Positions 34,995-45,651 of a DNA stretch of 64,000 nt are shown here, one piece after another (within the stretch, counting starts at the first letter, position 1; every line of letters begins with the position of its first letter). The DNA is from Rhizopus sp. PT2906. Taxonomy: Eukaryota > Mucoromycota > Mucoromycetes > Mucorales > Rhizopodaceae. The DNA lies in contig JAMYHX010000002.1 of assembly GCA_025529335.1 (NCBI GenBank), positions 1-64,000 of the forward strand. The letters run 5' to 3'. The position numbers were made by a program, and so were the translations under genes. The notes below the pieces were generated by a model. It ran no database searches and was not told the origin of the DNA. It saw only the letters and a list, made by a program, of their open reading frames with translations.

Positions 34995-36286
34995 TTAATG
35001 GCCGACCTGCTGCAGTACAGCGTGATAATTTTCTGAGTTTCGCTTCAGGATTTCCATCACTGGTCCTAATAGCCTTGTAAATGCCTTCTTACCAAGTGTT
35101 GCACAACGAAGGCGGCCATTAGCAATAACCGAGGCAGCTCTTGGTTTATCATTCAATAACGCCAATTCTGTTTCAATTCAGTTACAAAAATACATACTCA
35201 CAAAAAAAGCACGGCACTTACCACCAAAATAATCTCCCTTTTTACCCACCATGACTTGTTTCTGTGATCCATCAGGCATAGTCTTATAGAATATAGCCTC
35301 TCCGCTCTCAATCAAGTAGAAGTCTTCACCAACATCACCTTCCTTGATGACCACTTCTTTATCCTCAAAAGTGACAGATTCTAGAGCATCTGCGATTTTA
35401 TGTCTTTCGTAAACTTCCAGGGATTTGAAAATTGGAACCTCCGACAAGAACCGCTCATACATGGTTCGCTTTCGACTTGTATTTTCCATCAGAATAGAGC
35501 GAAATGTGATTCTATCGAGAGCATAGAGCACACAGTCGGTCACTGCAATGATCGAGGCAGCACGAGGAGCATTATACATCAAGGCCAATTCGCCAAATGA
35601 TCCACTGGGGCCATAAGACGTCACTTTTTTTCCGTCAATGAAACAATCTAATTGACCCGACTCGACGATATAAAAGTAATCACCTACAGCACCTTGTTCG
35701 ATCACATGCTCACCTTGCTTGACTTTTTTCTCGGTCATAGCGTTCACAACATCTTGGTATTGCTCATCATCCAAATGCTTAAACAAGAAATTGGTACTGA
35801 TAGCAGTACGAATCTTGGCTCGTTGGTCGTCGCTCTTTGGAATCACAATCTTTTCTGTGCGGAAAGTGGGCTGCATGGATTCAGCACTGACAGATGTACG
35901 ACGGCCGCGGTTGGTCGGAGGTGCAAGGTTAGGCATATCATCCGGTACAGTATCTCGTTCTTCATCTTCTTCATCTTCTTCTTCGTCCTCAAAATCCTCA
36001 TCATCTTCATGCATTGATTCACTCTGAATAGCCAATGGATGAATCTCTCCGGATGGCTCATGTCCAGTCACTATTTAAAGTTTAAGTATGTTATCATTGT
36101 TATCATTGTTATTATTATACCAAGTGGATGATGTCGATCTGCAGCGCGTTCTTTTTCTAATTGCTTTAGGAAAAATGTTGTACAAAATTGAAGTAGATCG
36201 TCTGGTTGATGTTCATTCACTTGTTTATCTAATTCAGCTTTCAATGAATTGTATTCTTGGTAACTGAATCGTTTATCTCTTTGCAT
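34995..36286 (-). CDS. pkaR: cAMP-dependent protein kinase regulatory subunit
   Basis: Inhibitory subunit of PKA that releases the catalytic subunit on binding cAMP. It starts MQRDKRFSYQEYNSLKAELD; the helical N-terminus is the dimerisation/docking region. An acidic stretch (EDFEDEEEDEEDEERD) precedes the pseudosubstrate site GRRTSVSAES; R-R-T-S-V has Ser at the phospho-site, so it is a type II-like (phosphorylatable) inhibitor. Two cyclic-nucleotide-binding domains follow. Phosphate-binding cassettes read FGELALMYNAPRAAS (site A) and, across an intron at about 35170-35219, FGELALLNDKPRAAS (site B). The catalytic Arg and Glu are kept in both. The end is VLQQVGH. About 390 residues, normal for fungi. 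Confidence 0.94.
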
Positions 36287-37482
36287 GTTAAATCTAGAAT
36301 AAACGAAAAAAAAAAGGAAAAGAAAAAACAAAAAGGTTGAATTTAAATAGGGTTTGTTTTTTGCATAATGACATTGTGTATGTCGTCTGAGTTACCAAAT
36401 ATGGATTAAGTTTAAAGGGAAATGAAAAAGTATGCATACAGATTTACATTATACACACAGAGTTATATCACGTCTATGTTATTTATAATGACATTAACAT
36501 TATAATATTCATGTTTGTTGGCAAGGATTAACATGTTAATACATATGTGTGTCATGTCATAACCATTTTTATTTGACGTAATAAATAAAGTGGTTACTGA
36601 TAGAGAAAGAGAGAGAGAATAGATTGTATTATTCTTTAATAAGGAATAGAGCCAGTAGATTTCATTTCATTTTAAGCATTTAGCGTAGAATAACCTAATG
36701 CTTTTCTGCCAACTTTTTGGAAAAAAATAGCAACCGAATTAACCAAATAGAGAAAAAGATATACTTTTTAGAAAAAACATCTTTGCTGTAAATGAGGTCA
36801 GCTAATCATTTCATTTCTTTACAAGGTGTGATGTAGTAACTACTGCTGTACAGGCTGATTAAGCATGCCCAACTCAGTAATCATACTCCTTGGATATTCT
36901 AAGAAGCTCTTAAAAGAGTCATTTATTTATACAACCTTTGCTCTCAATAAACAACATATTTGTAATTTTTAAAGAGATTGATAAGGTATTGGAGATACCC
37001 TTTGCGTCTGTTTAAACTCAGATTATGTCGGAGACACAATTGTATTCTTTGACTTACGGCTTACTTTGAATGTAAAGTTGCTCTTATGGATCAATGAGTT
37101 CTTCTTTAACCATCAAAGTCATAATTTCACGCATTATTTTCTTCATTTAATGGAAAGTGTTTCGATTTTAAGGTTGCTGTTACCGTTACTAATTTTGACA
37201 CAGGTACATCACTAAGACAAGAACATCTTATTCTAGTGTGCCTTTTGAAAACCAAAACTTTTCTACTTTTTTAACTCAATCAAAGCTTGAATATTCCCCC
37301 TCTTAGTATAGATCATTTATAAATTTAGTTCAAAAATAGAGAGGTTACTTGTAGGAAAAAGAAGGTGACGTATGATTAGAGATATTCAATAGCTTACATT
37401 TATATTTATAAAAGCGTAGTAAATCGTATTAGGGGAATATACTCATCAAAAGCTTATTCTATATGTATTCATTCTGACAAAC
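36287..37482. other. Intergenic, 1.2 kb
   Basis: AT-rich with no supported gene. It contains the pkaR promoter (A/T-rich tract 36303-36335, TATGTGTGT-like and AG repeats near 36603-36620) and the 3' flank of the site-2 protease gene. Confidence 0.45.
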
Positions 37483-39344
37483 TTATACAACGGATAGCAG
37501 TCCCATAACAAGGCTTCCGACGATGACAAAACCAACAACAATAGATGTAATCTTCACAATAGAGTCTTGTACTTGTTTTGTCGCCCGGTACGTTCGTGTT
37601 GTTGTGACCAGACTAGCATCTGTAGGTTGCATAAAGAATATAAGTAGTTGTTCCAGCGCGAATTCACCATCCAACTTGAAGGCAGGAAGTATATTCAAAA
37701 GTGCCAAAGCAATGGTGAATGAGGAAATATATCTAGTATAAACCTAAGCCCTTTCGTTTTTTTTTTTCTCCTTGTAATAAAGGGAATATTTACCTTAATA
37801 TTAATTCTAAAATGTGTGGTAATGAAACAGGTAATATCCAGAATTGTGGACTCAGTATACTGACTTTAACTAAGAAACATAACGGTTCAGCATAACTCTC
37901 CCTTCAAGATAAAATACTATTACCGCTTTCCCAAATATCCACAAGTTCTCCTTCAAATATGAATATCCTTCGTCTATCTGTCTCTTCACTTTCTACCCAG
38001 CTTGGAATTTGCGCATATATCCGCACGACTTGACCTGCTGCTGAAGGGGTATAAGGAATAACACACGACATCTCTGGTCCATGGCAATCAGATGCTTCTT
38101 TACAACGTGGAATATCTTTTGAAGCCAAAATTGGTAATGTAGATAAACACTGCTTGTCAAGTGCCTATCACGAGCATTAATAGAGTTACCTTGTGTGCCT
38201 TTAAAAAATACATACTGTTTCAATTGATCGGAAACATGATATAGTTGTATTGGGCGATCGACCAAATGGATTGGTATCATCAATATCACAGCACTTGTCT
38301 CCGTAGTTCTCATGTGTCTTGCTTACACAAAACCCCTGTTCTAATGTATGTCTGCCGTCTTCTTTAAATAAAAATGTGTTCCAATCCTCAATATTGTGAG
38401 TCAGTGGTGTGTCGTCTAGTTGATAAATCAAAGTAGCCGGAGGCAAGTGGGTAGCAAGCGGTGAATTGGTCCGAATATCCACTACACTGACGCCGCCCTG
38501 TCCCTCTAGCGATTGCCAGCCGATCAAGATGAGTAACAGCTTGAGCCCACCTGCTAGACTAAGGGATGCAAATAGATAAAGCACAAGGTTATGCCAGACG
38601 CCAGCACAGATAATTTTGAGTTGTCGAAAGGGAGCCAGTGCTTGAAGCTGTTGGTCGGGTATATTCACAAAGGCTCCCGGGTAGAGGTACATGACAAACA
38701 TACCAGAGCTCTGGATAGGCACTCCTTCAGCAAAGGAGGCCATGGCGTGACCTGCTTCATGGAATAACCCACAAACCGACAGTGCCAATAGGTAGTATCC
38801 AATATGCGACATTGGAAGTGTCACGCCGGGTATCTTTTGAATAAGAAGGTATTAGCAAAAAGGAAAGCCAGTTATGTTCATTGCTTTTTACCATTGGTAA
38901 AAATACTTGTTCATCGCCATTATTGGGTTCTACTAACTCTCGCTTCACGTGCTGTGACTGATCCACTGAGACAATGCGTGTCAATGAGGAGAGAATCTTG
39001 AGCCCCGCATAGACAATCACTGCCATGCCTACGACCATGGTCACAGAAGCAGCTAAGGCACCAATATGGAACCAAGCCTTCCAGAACCATGGAGCGAGTT
39101 GAGTTAAGCGCTGAAAAAATGAATTTAGACGATGTGTTGTGTATTTGACTTGAAAAAGCTTAATCGACCACTGATCTCGTTCTACTTCATTGCTGGAAGA
39201 TATGGAAAAAGTCGGCAAAACACTATGTGGCGTTGCCCGTCGTGGACCAGGATTTTTGGTAGTGAAGAACTGTATCAGAAATACAAAAATATAGATAAAG
39301 ATCCATAAAAGAAGAAACTGCCAAATGACTGAAATTAGTTCCAT
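37483..39344 (-). CDS. Site-2 protease (S2P/MBTPS2-type intramembrane metalloprotease)
   Basis: Intramembrane zinc protease of the M50 family; in animals and fungi it releases membrane-bound transcription factors such as SREBP. Chosen start is MELISVIWQFLLLW, the first residue of a membrane helix; an upstream in-frame Met at about 39431 is less likely. The catalytic motif is CGLFHEAGHAMASF (HExxH) within a helix. The second motif NILPAFKLDGEFAL (the family's LDG) supplies the third zinc ligand near the C-terminus. Between them is a luminal, Cys-containing segment with a PDZ-like part (GQGGVSVVDIRTNSPLA). Five or so introns. The product has about six to eight membrane segments and ends in a hydrophobic helix (IVVGFVIVGSLVMGLLSVV). 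Its substrate here (SREBP/Sre1) is not in the window. Confidence 0.92.
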
Positions 39345-40561
39345 AAGAAAAAGAAGAGAGGGGAGGGGGACATATGTTCCTCTTTTAGGGGGACTTGCAA
39401 AAAAGATGAAAGAGGGGATTGAATTTTGCATGTTCAATTTTGCTCATTGGCTGTTCCTATCACATTGACATTGACAAAATGAAGAAAGCATCTAGTCTTT
39501 TTAGCAAAAGGAAGAAGCAGTCTAATTTAAGTTATTCTGTTGTCAGCTATTGCTTAGACATCATGGGTCTATAGTAACTTTAATTTATCAGCTGAACCTT
39601 ATCGCCAAATGACAAGGTTATACACTCTTTCCAGAAAGTAAATTCGTCTATGATCGAGATAAATGCACCCAATGGTGAGAACAAAATTCATGCTGTACGA
39701 AATGTAAGCTCGTCGTCGCCAAGAGTGATAACTTCATATACTCATAAAAATACAGTATATTATTGAGATAAAAAGGGTTGACTACAAAAGTTAAAAGGAT
39801 TATATTGAAAACAGATATCAATACGCATGTCATTGACTGTATTTCTTTGGTGGATTATATTAACTTTTTAAAAGCCAAACCTTTAGAGAAGAATGATACT
39901 GAAAAGCTTGAAACGCGATACTTTTGAAAGTCCAAGCTCAAGAGACAACAAAAAGGCAAATCAGTTACTGCTAAAGTCTGTCACGGTTGGACTAAGCATG
40001 TAGATTGTTATTATGGTAGGTGCCTTAAATAAAGAGGAGCAGGAGAGGGTAGCATGCCACTCTAAGTAACAAATCAAAAAGCTTCACGTCATTGAGAGAT
40101 GAAACTTTTATAAAGTGCTTTAGTAAAAGCAAATACATTAGAGTTGTTTTTTGTTCATTTAGATTAATTCTAATAACAAAAAGAAAGCATATTACTTTAG
40201 AGAAGAAAAATAAGAACCCCTGCTCTCCCTCCGAAGTGGGAAAGACCAGCTACCCAGTACTTCAACATCCAAGATGCTCTAGGAACATTCCTTCAATCTC
40301 AGAATGGGCAAACTATAGAGTTCGAGTGTGAAGAGAAAAAAAAAACGGTTGAAATGAAAGCCTTCTTTTATAGTTTTTGGTTTGTTTACATTGTGACTTT
40401 GAAAAGCGTTCCTGAGTTCAAAAATTTATGGACTGCATGAATTATTTTAAGGAGGTCATATTAAGGAGACAATCTTAAGGAGAATTATTTTATTGGATAG
40501 TTTGTAGTAAGAGTGGATAAGAGTATGGGCAATAGTGTGACATTTGATTAGTTTTTTTTCG
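39345..40561. other. Intergenic, 1.2 kb, left of the repeat block
   Basis: The first hundred or so bases are the S2P promoter, including CT/AG-rich sequence at 39345-39375. The remainder (39480-40560) has no supported gene and only short open frames. The boundary with the repeat module is at about 40562, where identity with 59653 onward begins abruptly. Confidence 0.4.
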
Positions 40562-40865
40562 ACTACATGCACCAGAAAATACGCCAGAAAGTAGACTAAA
40601 TAATGTAAATACGAATTTATCATATGTGATCTTTTTTGACCAACTGACAACATAAATAAATAAGCAAATAACAACATTCCTTTTTATCTCTTCTTCTTCC
40701 TGAAAAAAATACAAACCAAGTTGGTAAATTTATATAGTCATGCTTAGCGCGGCGCTACACATTCAAAGGGTTTGCTGGAAGGCATCATAGGTAATGGGTA
40801 AAGGTAGCGCTCGTAGAATTAGTTTAGCTTCTGATGCATGTAGCGTTTCTCTTTTATAATTTTCT
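40562..40865 (+). repeat. Shared ~290-bp module, copy A (truncated)
   Basis: Nearly identical to 59653-59945. Both begin ACTACATGCACCAGAAAATAC, share the stretch around 40740-40765 (GCTTAGCGCGGCGCTACAC), and contain the same start codon with MGKGSARRIS (copy A near 40798). Copy A then differs by a deletion of about 15 bp and loses the reading frame within about 15 codons. The module looks like promoter plus 5' coding end of a multi-copy gene. It is followed directly by the inverted duplication at 40893. Confidence 0.8.
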
Positions 40866-40892
40866 TTCCTTGCAATATGACATCATTTCTTT

Positions 40893-41025
40893 CATCTCTC
40901 AAGAGTAACATGAATATAACCCAAGAACAGGCAGTTTGTATGTTCTTTGGTGAAGAATTCAACAAAGTCAATAAACCAGTTCTTGTAAAGAGAATTGATA
41001 AAATGAAAGACATTGACGTTTGTTT
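40893..41025 (+). repeat. Left arm of inverted duplication (5' end of recombinase-like gene)
   Basis: The sequence TTTCATCTCTCAAGAGTAAC followed by ATG at 40910 and codons for MNITQEQAVCMFFGEEFNK is repeated in reverse orientation at 41785-41919 with only a few mismatches. Identity stops sharply at about 41025. The two arms therefore flank about 760 bp as a large inverted repeat, and the left arm is a detached, oppositely oriented copy of the gene's first 38 or so codons. Confidence 0.8.
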
Positions 41026-41029
41026 GTGT

Positions 41030-41899
41030 CGTCGAAATTTTTTCTGATAGAGATACGAAAACCTTTTTCACCAAGGACCTTTTAACCAGTCGTTCAATCA
41101 TGGTTTGTAGCAATCGAATTCTGGTATCTTCGCCTTCACTTCCAATAGATTTCCTAGCGTAACCTATGACTTGATGACCTTTCTTATGTAAGTTTCTGAT
41201 ATACTCTTGGTAGCGCGGCAAATAGGTAGCAATGCTTTCAGCAACATTGTGTAAGTGATAATTTTGTATAAATATTTACATCAATCATTAAATCATTAGC
41301 TTCTTACCGATGAATTCACGTTTTATAATGTATAAAATACGAAATCTAATCTTTTCTTTTTCAGCCTTTGTCCTCTTTCTTGACACGGCAGCTTTCATAA
41401 AGTTGATCTTGCGTCTGATACACCATTGGACAAATGAGTTGCATGACTTATCGTCAAAGGAAGAAGTGTATCGGGATACGACAGCCAATATTTCATTCAT
41501 AGTAATATTTTTCATGCCATATACTTCATCGTTACATGGGCTGGCCGGTAAAAAGTTTCGTCCAAAAAACGTTATGATTATGGTTTCAGATACTATAACA
41601 GAAAATATTAAACATCAGTATTTAATTACAAATCAATCTGGATATGACTTACACAGTTGTGCCTGGGGTGCATCTGTCATATGACTTGTTTCCTTTGGAA
41701 TGGACAAGTATCTACGGTATCGAAATGGATATATGTTGATTTTACGCAAGGATACTAGAGCAGGGTCTATTGGATCATCGATGTAATAAACATCAATGTC
41801 TTTCATTTTATCAGTTCTCTTTACAAGAACTGGTTTATTGACTTTGTTGAATTCTTCACCAAAGAACATACAAACTACCTGTTCTTGGGTTGTATTCAT
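41030..41899 (-). pseudogene. Serine-recombinase-like gene, truncated
   Basis: Minus-strand exons join as follows. Exon 1 from ATG 41899 reads MNTTQEQVVCMFFGEEFNK and on to HMTDAPQAQLC. An intron runs 41652-41593 (GTAAGT...TATAG). Exon 2 contains ETIIITFFGRNFLPASPCND and a basic helix region (AAVSRKRTKAEKEKIRFRIL). A third exon from about 41240 reads YLPRYQEYIRNLHKKGHQVI then GYARKS and RIRLLQTMIERLVKRSLVKK. GYARKS resembles the catalytic start of serine recombinases (Y-x-R-x-S; resolvases read GYARVS). The frame runs into the inverted arm about 45 residues after that motif, so the catalytic domain is cut short. IS607 TnpA belongs to this superfamily. I recall similar proteins as multi-copy in Mucorales. 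Assignment rests on one short motif. Confidence 0.45.
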
Positions 41900-41919
41900 G
41901 TTACTCTTGGGAGATGAAA
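41785..41919 (-). repeat. Right arm of inverted duplication
   Basis: Reverse-oriented partner of 40893-41025. It contains the presumed original start codon (41897-41899, minus) of the recombinase-like gene and about 20 bp of its leader. Confidence 0.8.
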
Positions 41920-41977
41920 ACTGAAGTCTTATTTTTTTGAAATAAATGGTGTGGTCGAAAAACAATCAATCAAATGT

Positions 41978-42050
41978 CACACTCTTGTCCATTGTTGTCC
42001 ATTGTTGTCCACACCCTTGTTCACACTTGTCTACTCTTGCCCGCACTCTT
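41978..42050. repeat. Short minisatellite of TTGTCC-type units
   Basis: Imperfect tandem units of about 10 bp (CATTGTTGTC, then degenerate CACxCTTGTxC) directly upstream of the recombinase-like gene's leader. Confidence 0.6.
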
Positions 42051-42959
42051 TATCTATTCTTTTTTTGAAAAAGAAAGTTTTCAGGAAAAAAGGTATTCAA
42101 CTATCAACATGCCCTTAGTAATGCAGTGCTTAATCCTCTGCTACTGTATATGAAGTAAATGCTATTTTAGCGTAGGAATCTTTTTCATGTATTTGTTAGA
42201 AAAGAGACTTAGATAGTGTGGGAGCAAATAATGCGTCATAGTGCTTTAGAAATAATAAGCTTATGACATGATATGAAACAAAGGCGCATTTTCTTATCTT
42301 TCGTAGCTGAGTTAGCTCGTTTTAACATATCAACAACAATAATAAATCCAAAAAAGAATTTGTTCATTTAGCTAAACACTCATATTTATGTACATAACCT
42401 AGCTTCCATTACCTTTAGTAGTAGTGCTCATGCTAGTAAACTATTTCATTCACACATGTATACAAAGACATTTTATTTGATTGTACTTGCTTTTTCTAGG
42501 ACAGAGAGCAAAAGATATATTGTAAAAACAAAAGCGCATATATATAATAGAATTAATCATGTAGTTTAGGACAATCCCTACAGGAGCGTTAGTATCTTTT
42601 AAAACAGTATAACATAACTAATTTACCTTGTCTTATGACTAAAGGCACCACATTGACAGCACTTGTAATTGACATGGTTTATAAGAGTTGATTGAGTAAT
42701 AGAGCACATTATTTAAAATAAAAAGTAAAGAAACTAGAAAGAAAGGACTATTATTTATACTCTGATAAACAAGGAGAAAAAGTCTAGCAGTGCTATTTGT
42801 TTTACAACTATCCAACAGTAGGCAAGTTGATATCACGTTGGGCAAATATAGAGTTTAGCTTGTTTCAACATTGGTTTCATCAGAGATAATAAAAGATCAT
42901 TCTAAAGAGAATGAAAACGGCGGAAGTTTATATTTTCTTTTATTATGGAATCTGTTGAT
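42051..42959. other. Intergenic, 0.9 kb
   Basis: AT-rich, no gene supported. Minor open frames (for example 42639-42845, minus) have no coding character. Confidence 0.4.
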
Positions 42960-44507
42960 TTAATGTATATGAGGCTTATTACTTGCCCAGATGTCTGCAT
43001 TATATTTGGCCACTTCATTCATCAGTCCTACTTGATCAGCTACTGACTTGAGTGCGCCCAAGACGACACCATTACCTGTCGAGAAATTGTACATGTAATA
43101 ATGAAGCCCTACTTCATCACAAAACTTTCGAACAAGAGGCACGCAAGCACGAAGATTGTGGCGAGGTATTCTTGGGAACAAGTGATGTACGGCTTGATAT
43201 TGAAGTCCTCCGTGAAACCAGTCCAACCATTCGGGACAGTCAACATCCATTGTGGTTCGTAACATTTTGGCAGCAAAAGGTTCGTTTGGTCCCTTATCCT
43301 CTGTTGACATACCAAAGTGAGACAGTGTAATTTGTACATGAAGAGGAAATGTGAGCATATAAGATACAAAAAGATAAGCAATACGGAGCTTCCATGTGGG
43401 TACATAAGACAGGAGAGCACTGAACCAGATGAAGAAAAAGGTAATGCCGATCAATTCAAGTTTTCGGGTACGTACATTATTTGCAGTAAAGAGGTAAACA
43501 AACGATAATCGATGCAAGTTGAATCGACCAAAGGAAAGAATAAGGTAATACAGATAGTGTTGGTATCTTACAAAGAATTTAGCTGCTGCGTCAAACGGCA
43601 AGACTCGCTTGTAGTAGGTTGAATAGACATTGTTGAAGAATTTGGTGGTGATGGCCAAAAATGGAAGATGCTGAATGTCAGGGTCATGTTCAGGGTGATT
43701 TGTGACAATGTGGTGCACATTATGATTATCCTTCCACCAGCCTATACTTAGTCCACCAATGAAATCTGCAATAATCACGCCAATGATATGGTCAATTTCG
43801 CTTTTGCCTGTGATACCATTATGCCCGGCGTCGTGGGCCGTAAAGACGAGCTGGTGCCAAAACCCAGCCAGGAAGGCAGCACCGGCTATAAAGTGCCATG
43901 ATTCTGTTCCTCTGAGAGTAAACCATAGTGCGAGGAATAAAAGAGTGATATATCGACAGCATTCTTCACCGTATTTCCAATAGTTACATTTGAACAGTCC
44001 ACGTGCCTTGATTTCTTGTTCCAGTCGACGGTAAGCCTCTCTTACTTTATCTTTGTTCAGATCCCGTTGATCAACTGAATCCTGTGTGAGATCTTCAAAG
44101 TGAGATTTGTGTAATTCATCAATGGCGTCGTCAAATGCCTTGATTGTCATTCCGCCTTCCCAAGTTGCTGCCAGTTCCTTATTGGACCTTGTTATTTTAT
44201 GCGGTTCTTGTGTTGTTGACTCGGTCGTCTTTATATCGAGATAATCTCCAATATAATATAAATGAATCATTTTCTCATATACTTTGGGAGGATGCAAGGA
44301 CCTGACTTCGTCAGTAACATCTCTTCCGAGCGCGCTCCTGAGAGACGCTTCACCTCCTGGATGTTTGGCGAGAAAATTATTGACTTTGTATACTTTGGAT
44401 TCAAATATGAATACAGCGTCTCCTCTTTTGACGTATTCTTGGAACTGTTCTTCACTAATAAATATTCGTGTTCTTGGTAATTCATTGATTTCTGTGTTGG
44501 GTGGCAT
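42960..44507 (-). CDS. Cytochrome b5-fusion front-end desaturase, probably delta-8 sphingolipid desaturase
   Basis: Single-exon 515-codon gene starting MPPNTEINELPRTRIFISEE. The N-terminal cytochrome b5 domain has heme ligand motif HPGGEASL and partner His in RSLHPP. The membrane desaturase has three His boxes: HDAGH, HNVHH, and QAVHH, where Gln replaces the first His, as in front-end desaturases. NHPEHDPDIQHLPF after box 2 and SHFGMSTEDKG before box 3 favour delta-8 desaturases acting on the long-chain base of glucosylceramide, over the delta-6 fatty-acid desaturase of Mucor. The two subclasses are close, so substrate is inferred. It would act in the endoplasmic reticulum. Lack of introns contrasts with neighbours. 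Confidence 0.88.
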   Translation of the reverse strand: MPPNTEINELPRTRIFISEEQFQEYVKRGDAVFIFESKVYKVNNFLAKHPGGEASLRSALGRDVTDEVRSLHPPKVYEKMIHLYYIGDYLDIKTTESTTQEPHKITRSNKELAATWEGGMTIKAFDDAIDELHKSHFEDLTQDSVDQRDLNKDKVREAYRRLEQEIKARGLFKCNYWKYGEECCRYITLLFLALWFTLRGTESWHFIAGAAFLAGFWHQLVFTAHDAGHNGITGKSEIDHIIGVIIADFIGGLSIGWWKDNHNVHHIVTNHPEHDPDIQHLPFLAITTKFFNNVYSTYYKRVLPFDAAAKFFVRYQHYLYYLILSFGRFNLHRLSFVYLFTANNVRTRKLELIGITFFFIWFSALLSYVPTWKLRIAYLFVSYMLTFPLHVQITLSHFGMSTEDKGPNEPFAAKMLRTTMDVDCPEWLDWFHGGLQYQAVHHLFPRIPRHNLRACVPLVRKFCDEVGLHYYMYNFSTGNGVVLGALKSVADQVGLMNEVAKYNADIWASNKPHIH

Positions 44508-45651
44508 GATTGACAGATCCTCAAGAAAAGGAATACTTTTAAAAAGAAAGAAGAGAAGGAGAGAGAGAAAAAAAAGTTGGATTTAAAGAAAAGAGTCGTA
44601 CAAACGTAAGACCAATTGTTCAAAACCAAGAAAACCTAAAGGACAAGCCAATGAGCTGTCTGCCGATGAAAAACAAACTCCCCTTTTAATTAAAGCCCTA
44701 TGGCTCATTTACTTGTCTTTTTTTAAACTAGAAAGGGAAAAAGCTTTACTTCAATCCAATTTACATCTTGTATGGTTATTTTATAAAGATAACCAATATG
44801 AGATTATCATTCAATCTATCTATAAAAAGCTTAACAAGCAAAAAAAAGAAACAAAGATCCAATATCAGCCACATGAAATTGTAAACAGGAGATAGTGGCA
44901 GAATGAACATTAAAGTGTCTCATTGTTATGTTCATTTTCAAGCTAATACATGCTTCTTCTTCTATGCTACGCGTATCAAAAAAAAAAGAAGTTTTTAATC
45001 GTATTTCATCAATGCTTCTTTTTCCGATAAAAAACAATCTGGTGATTATGTTTAAACAAAGTTTGGCGCTTGTAAGAGTCACTCTTTGATTTAAAAGCGT
45101 CCATTAGTTCTAGAACAAGGTTAAAAAAAAAGCGTATACAATATATTAGCACATTCTACGCGTAAACTATTTGCTTCTCTCCTGATCATCCTTTTTAACC
45201 CAGGCAGAACTTAAAACCTTATCAACTATATACACCTAAGGGTATTACCAGATGTTAGGAACAATGTCCAAGCATCTCTTGTTTTTTTTTTTTTTTTGGG
45301 CAACATGGCCCAGGCTGAAATAGAGACTTCATCTTTTCGTTTACAAACACTGATAGACCGATCATTAAATTCGGTATATCTTTTGAATAAAGATAAGCGT
45401 GCCATTGCGAACAAGACATTGCTGATATTATTCAGCTTCAAAACCAAGCATTTGGAGCAAAAAAAAAAAAAAAAAAACAGGCTCTAACAACAGCACAATT
45501 TCATTCAAATGACTTACTTCTATAAGCAACATCTTGTCTGCTTAAATAAAATGATTACTATATGCTATCAATTGCCGTGACAATAAACAAAAGAGAAGTA
45601 TGCAAGCTGAAATTGATTTTCTCCATTTTTTTATTTTATTTTTATATCAAA
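44508..45651. other. Intergenic, 1.1 kb
   Basis: Holds the desaturase promoter and the CDC16 leader. A plus-strand open frame at 45305-45487 (MAQAEIETSSFRLQTLIDRS) ends in a 17-A run and has no support beyond being open. Poly-T at 45281-45297 and poly-A at about 45461-45477 bracket it. Confidence 0.35.

Noticed and set aside
40456..40714. Minus-strand frames within and beside the shared module (also 59511-59768)
   Set aside because: Present in both repeat copies only because the sequence is repeated; opposite to the better-supported MGKGSARRIS start and not protein-like.
42960..44507. Delta-6 fatty-acid desaturase as the primary call
   Set aside because: The b5 N-terminus and the NHPEHDPDIQHLPF stretch look closer to delta-8 sphingolipid desaturases; delta-6 stays as an alternative.
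45305..45487. Small plus-strand frame starting MAQAEIETSS between poly-T and poly-A runs
   Set aside because: Ends in a homopolymer, no continuation exon or homology found; kept only as a note in the intergenic entry.
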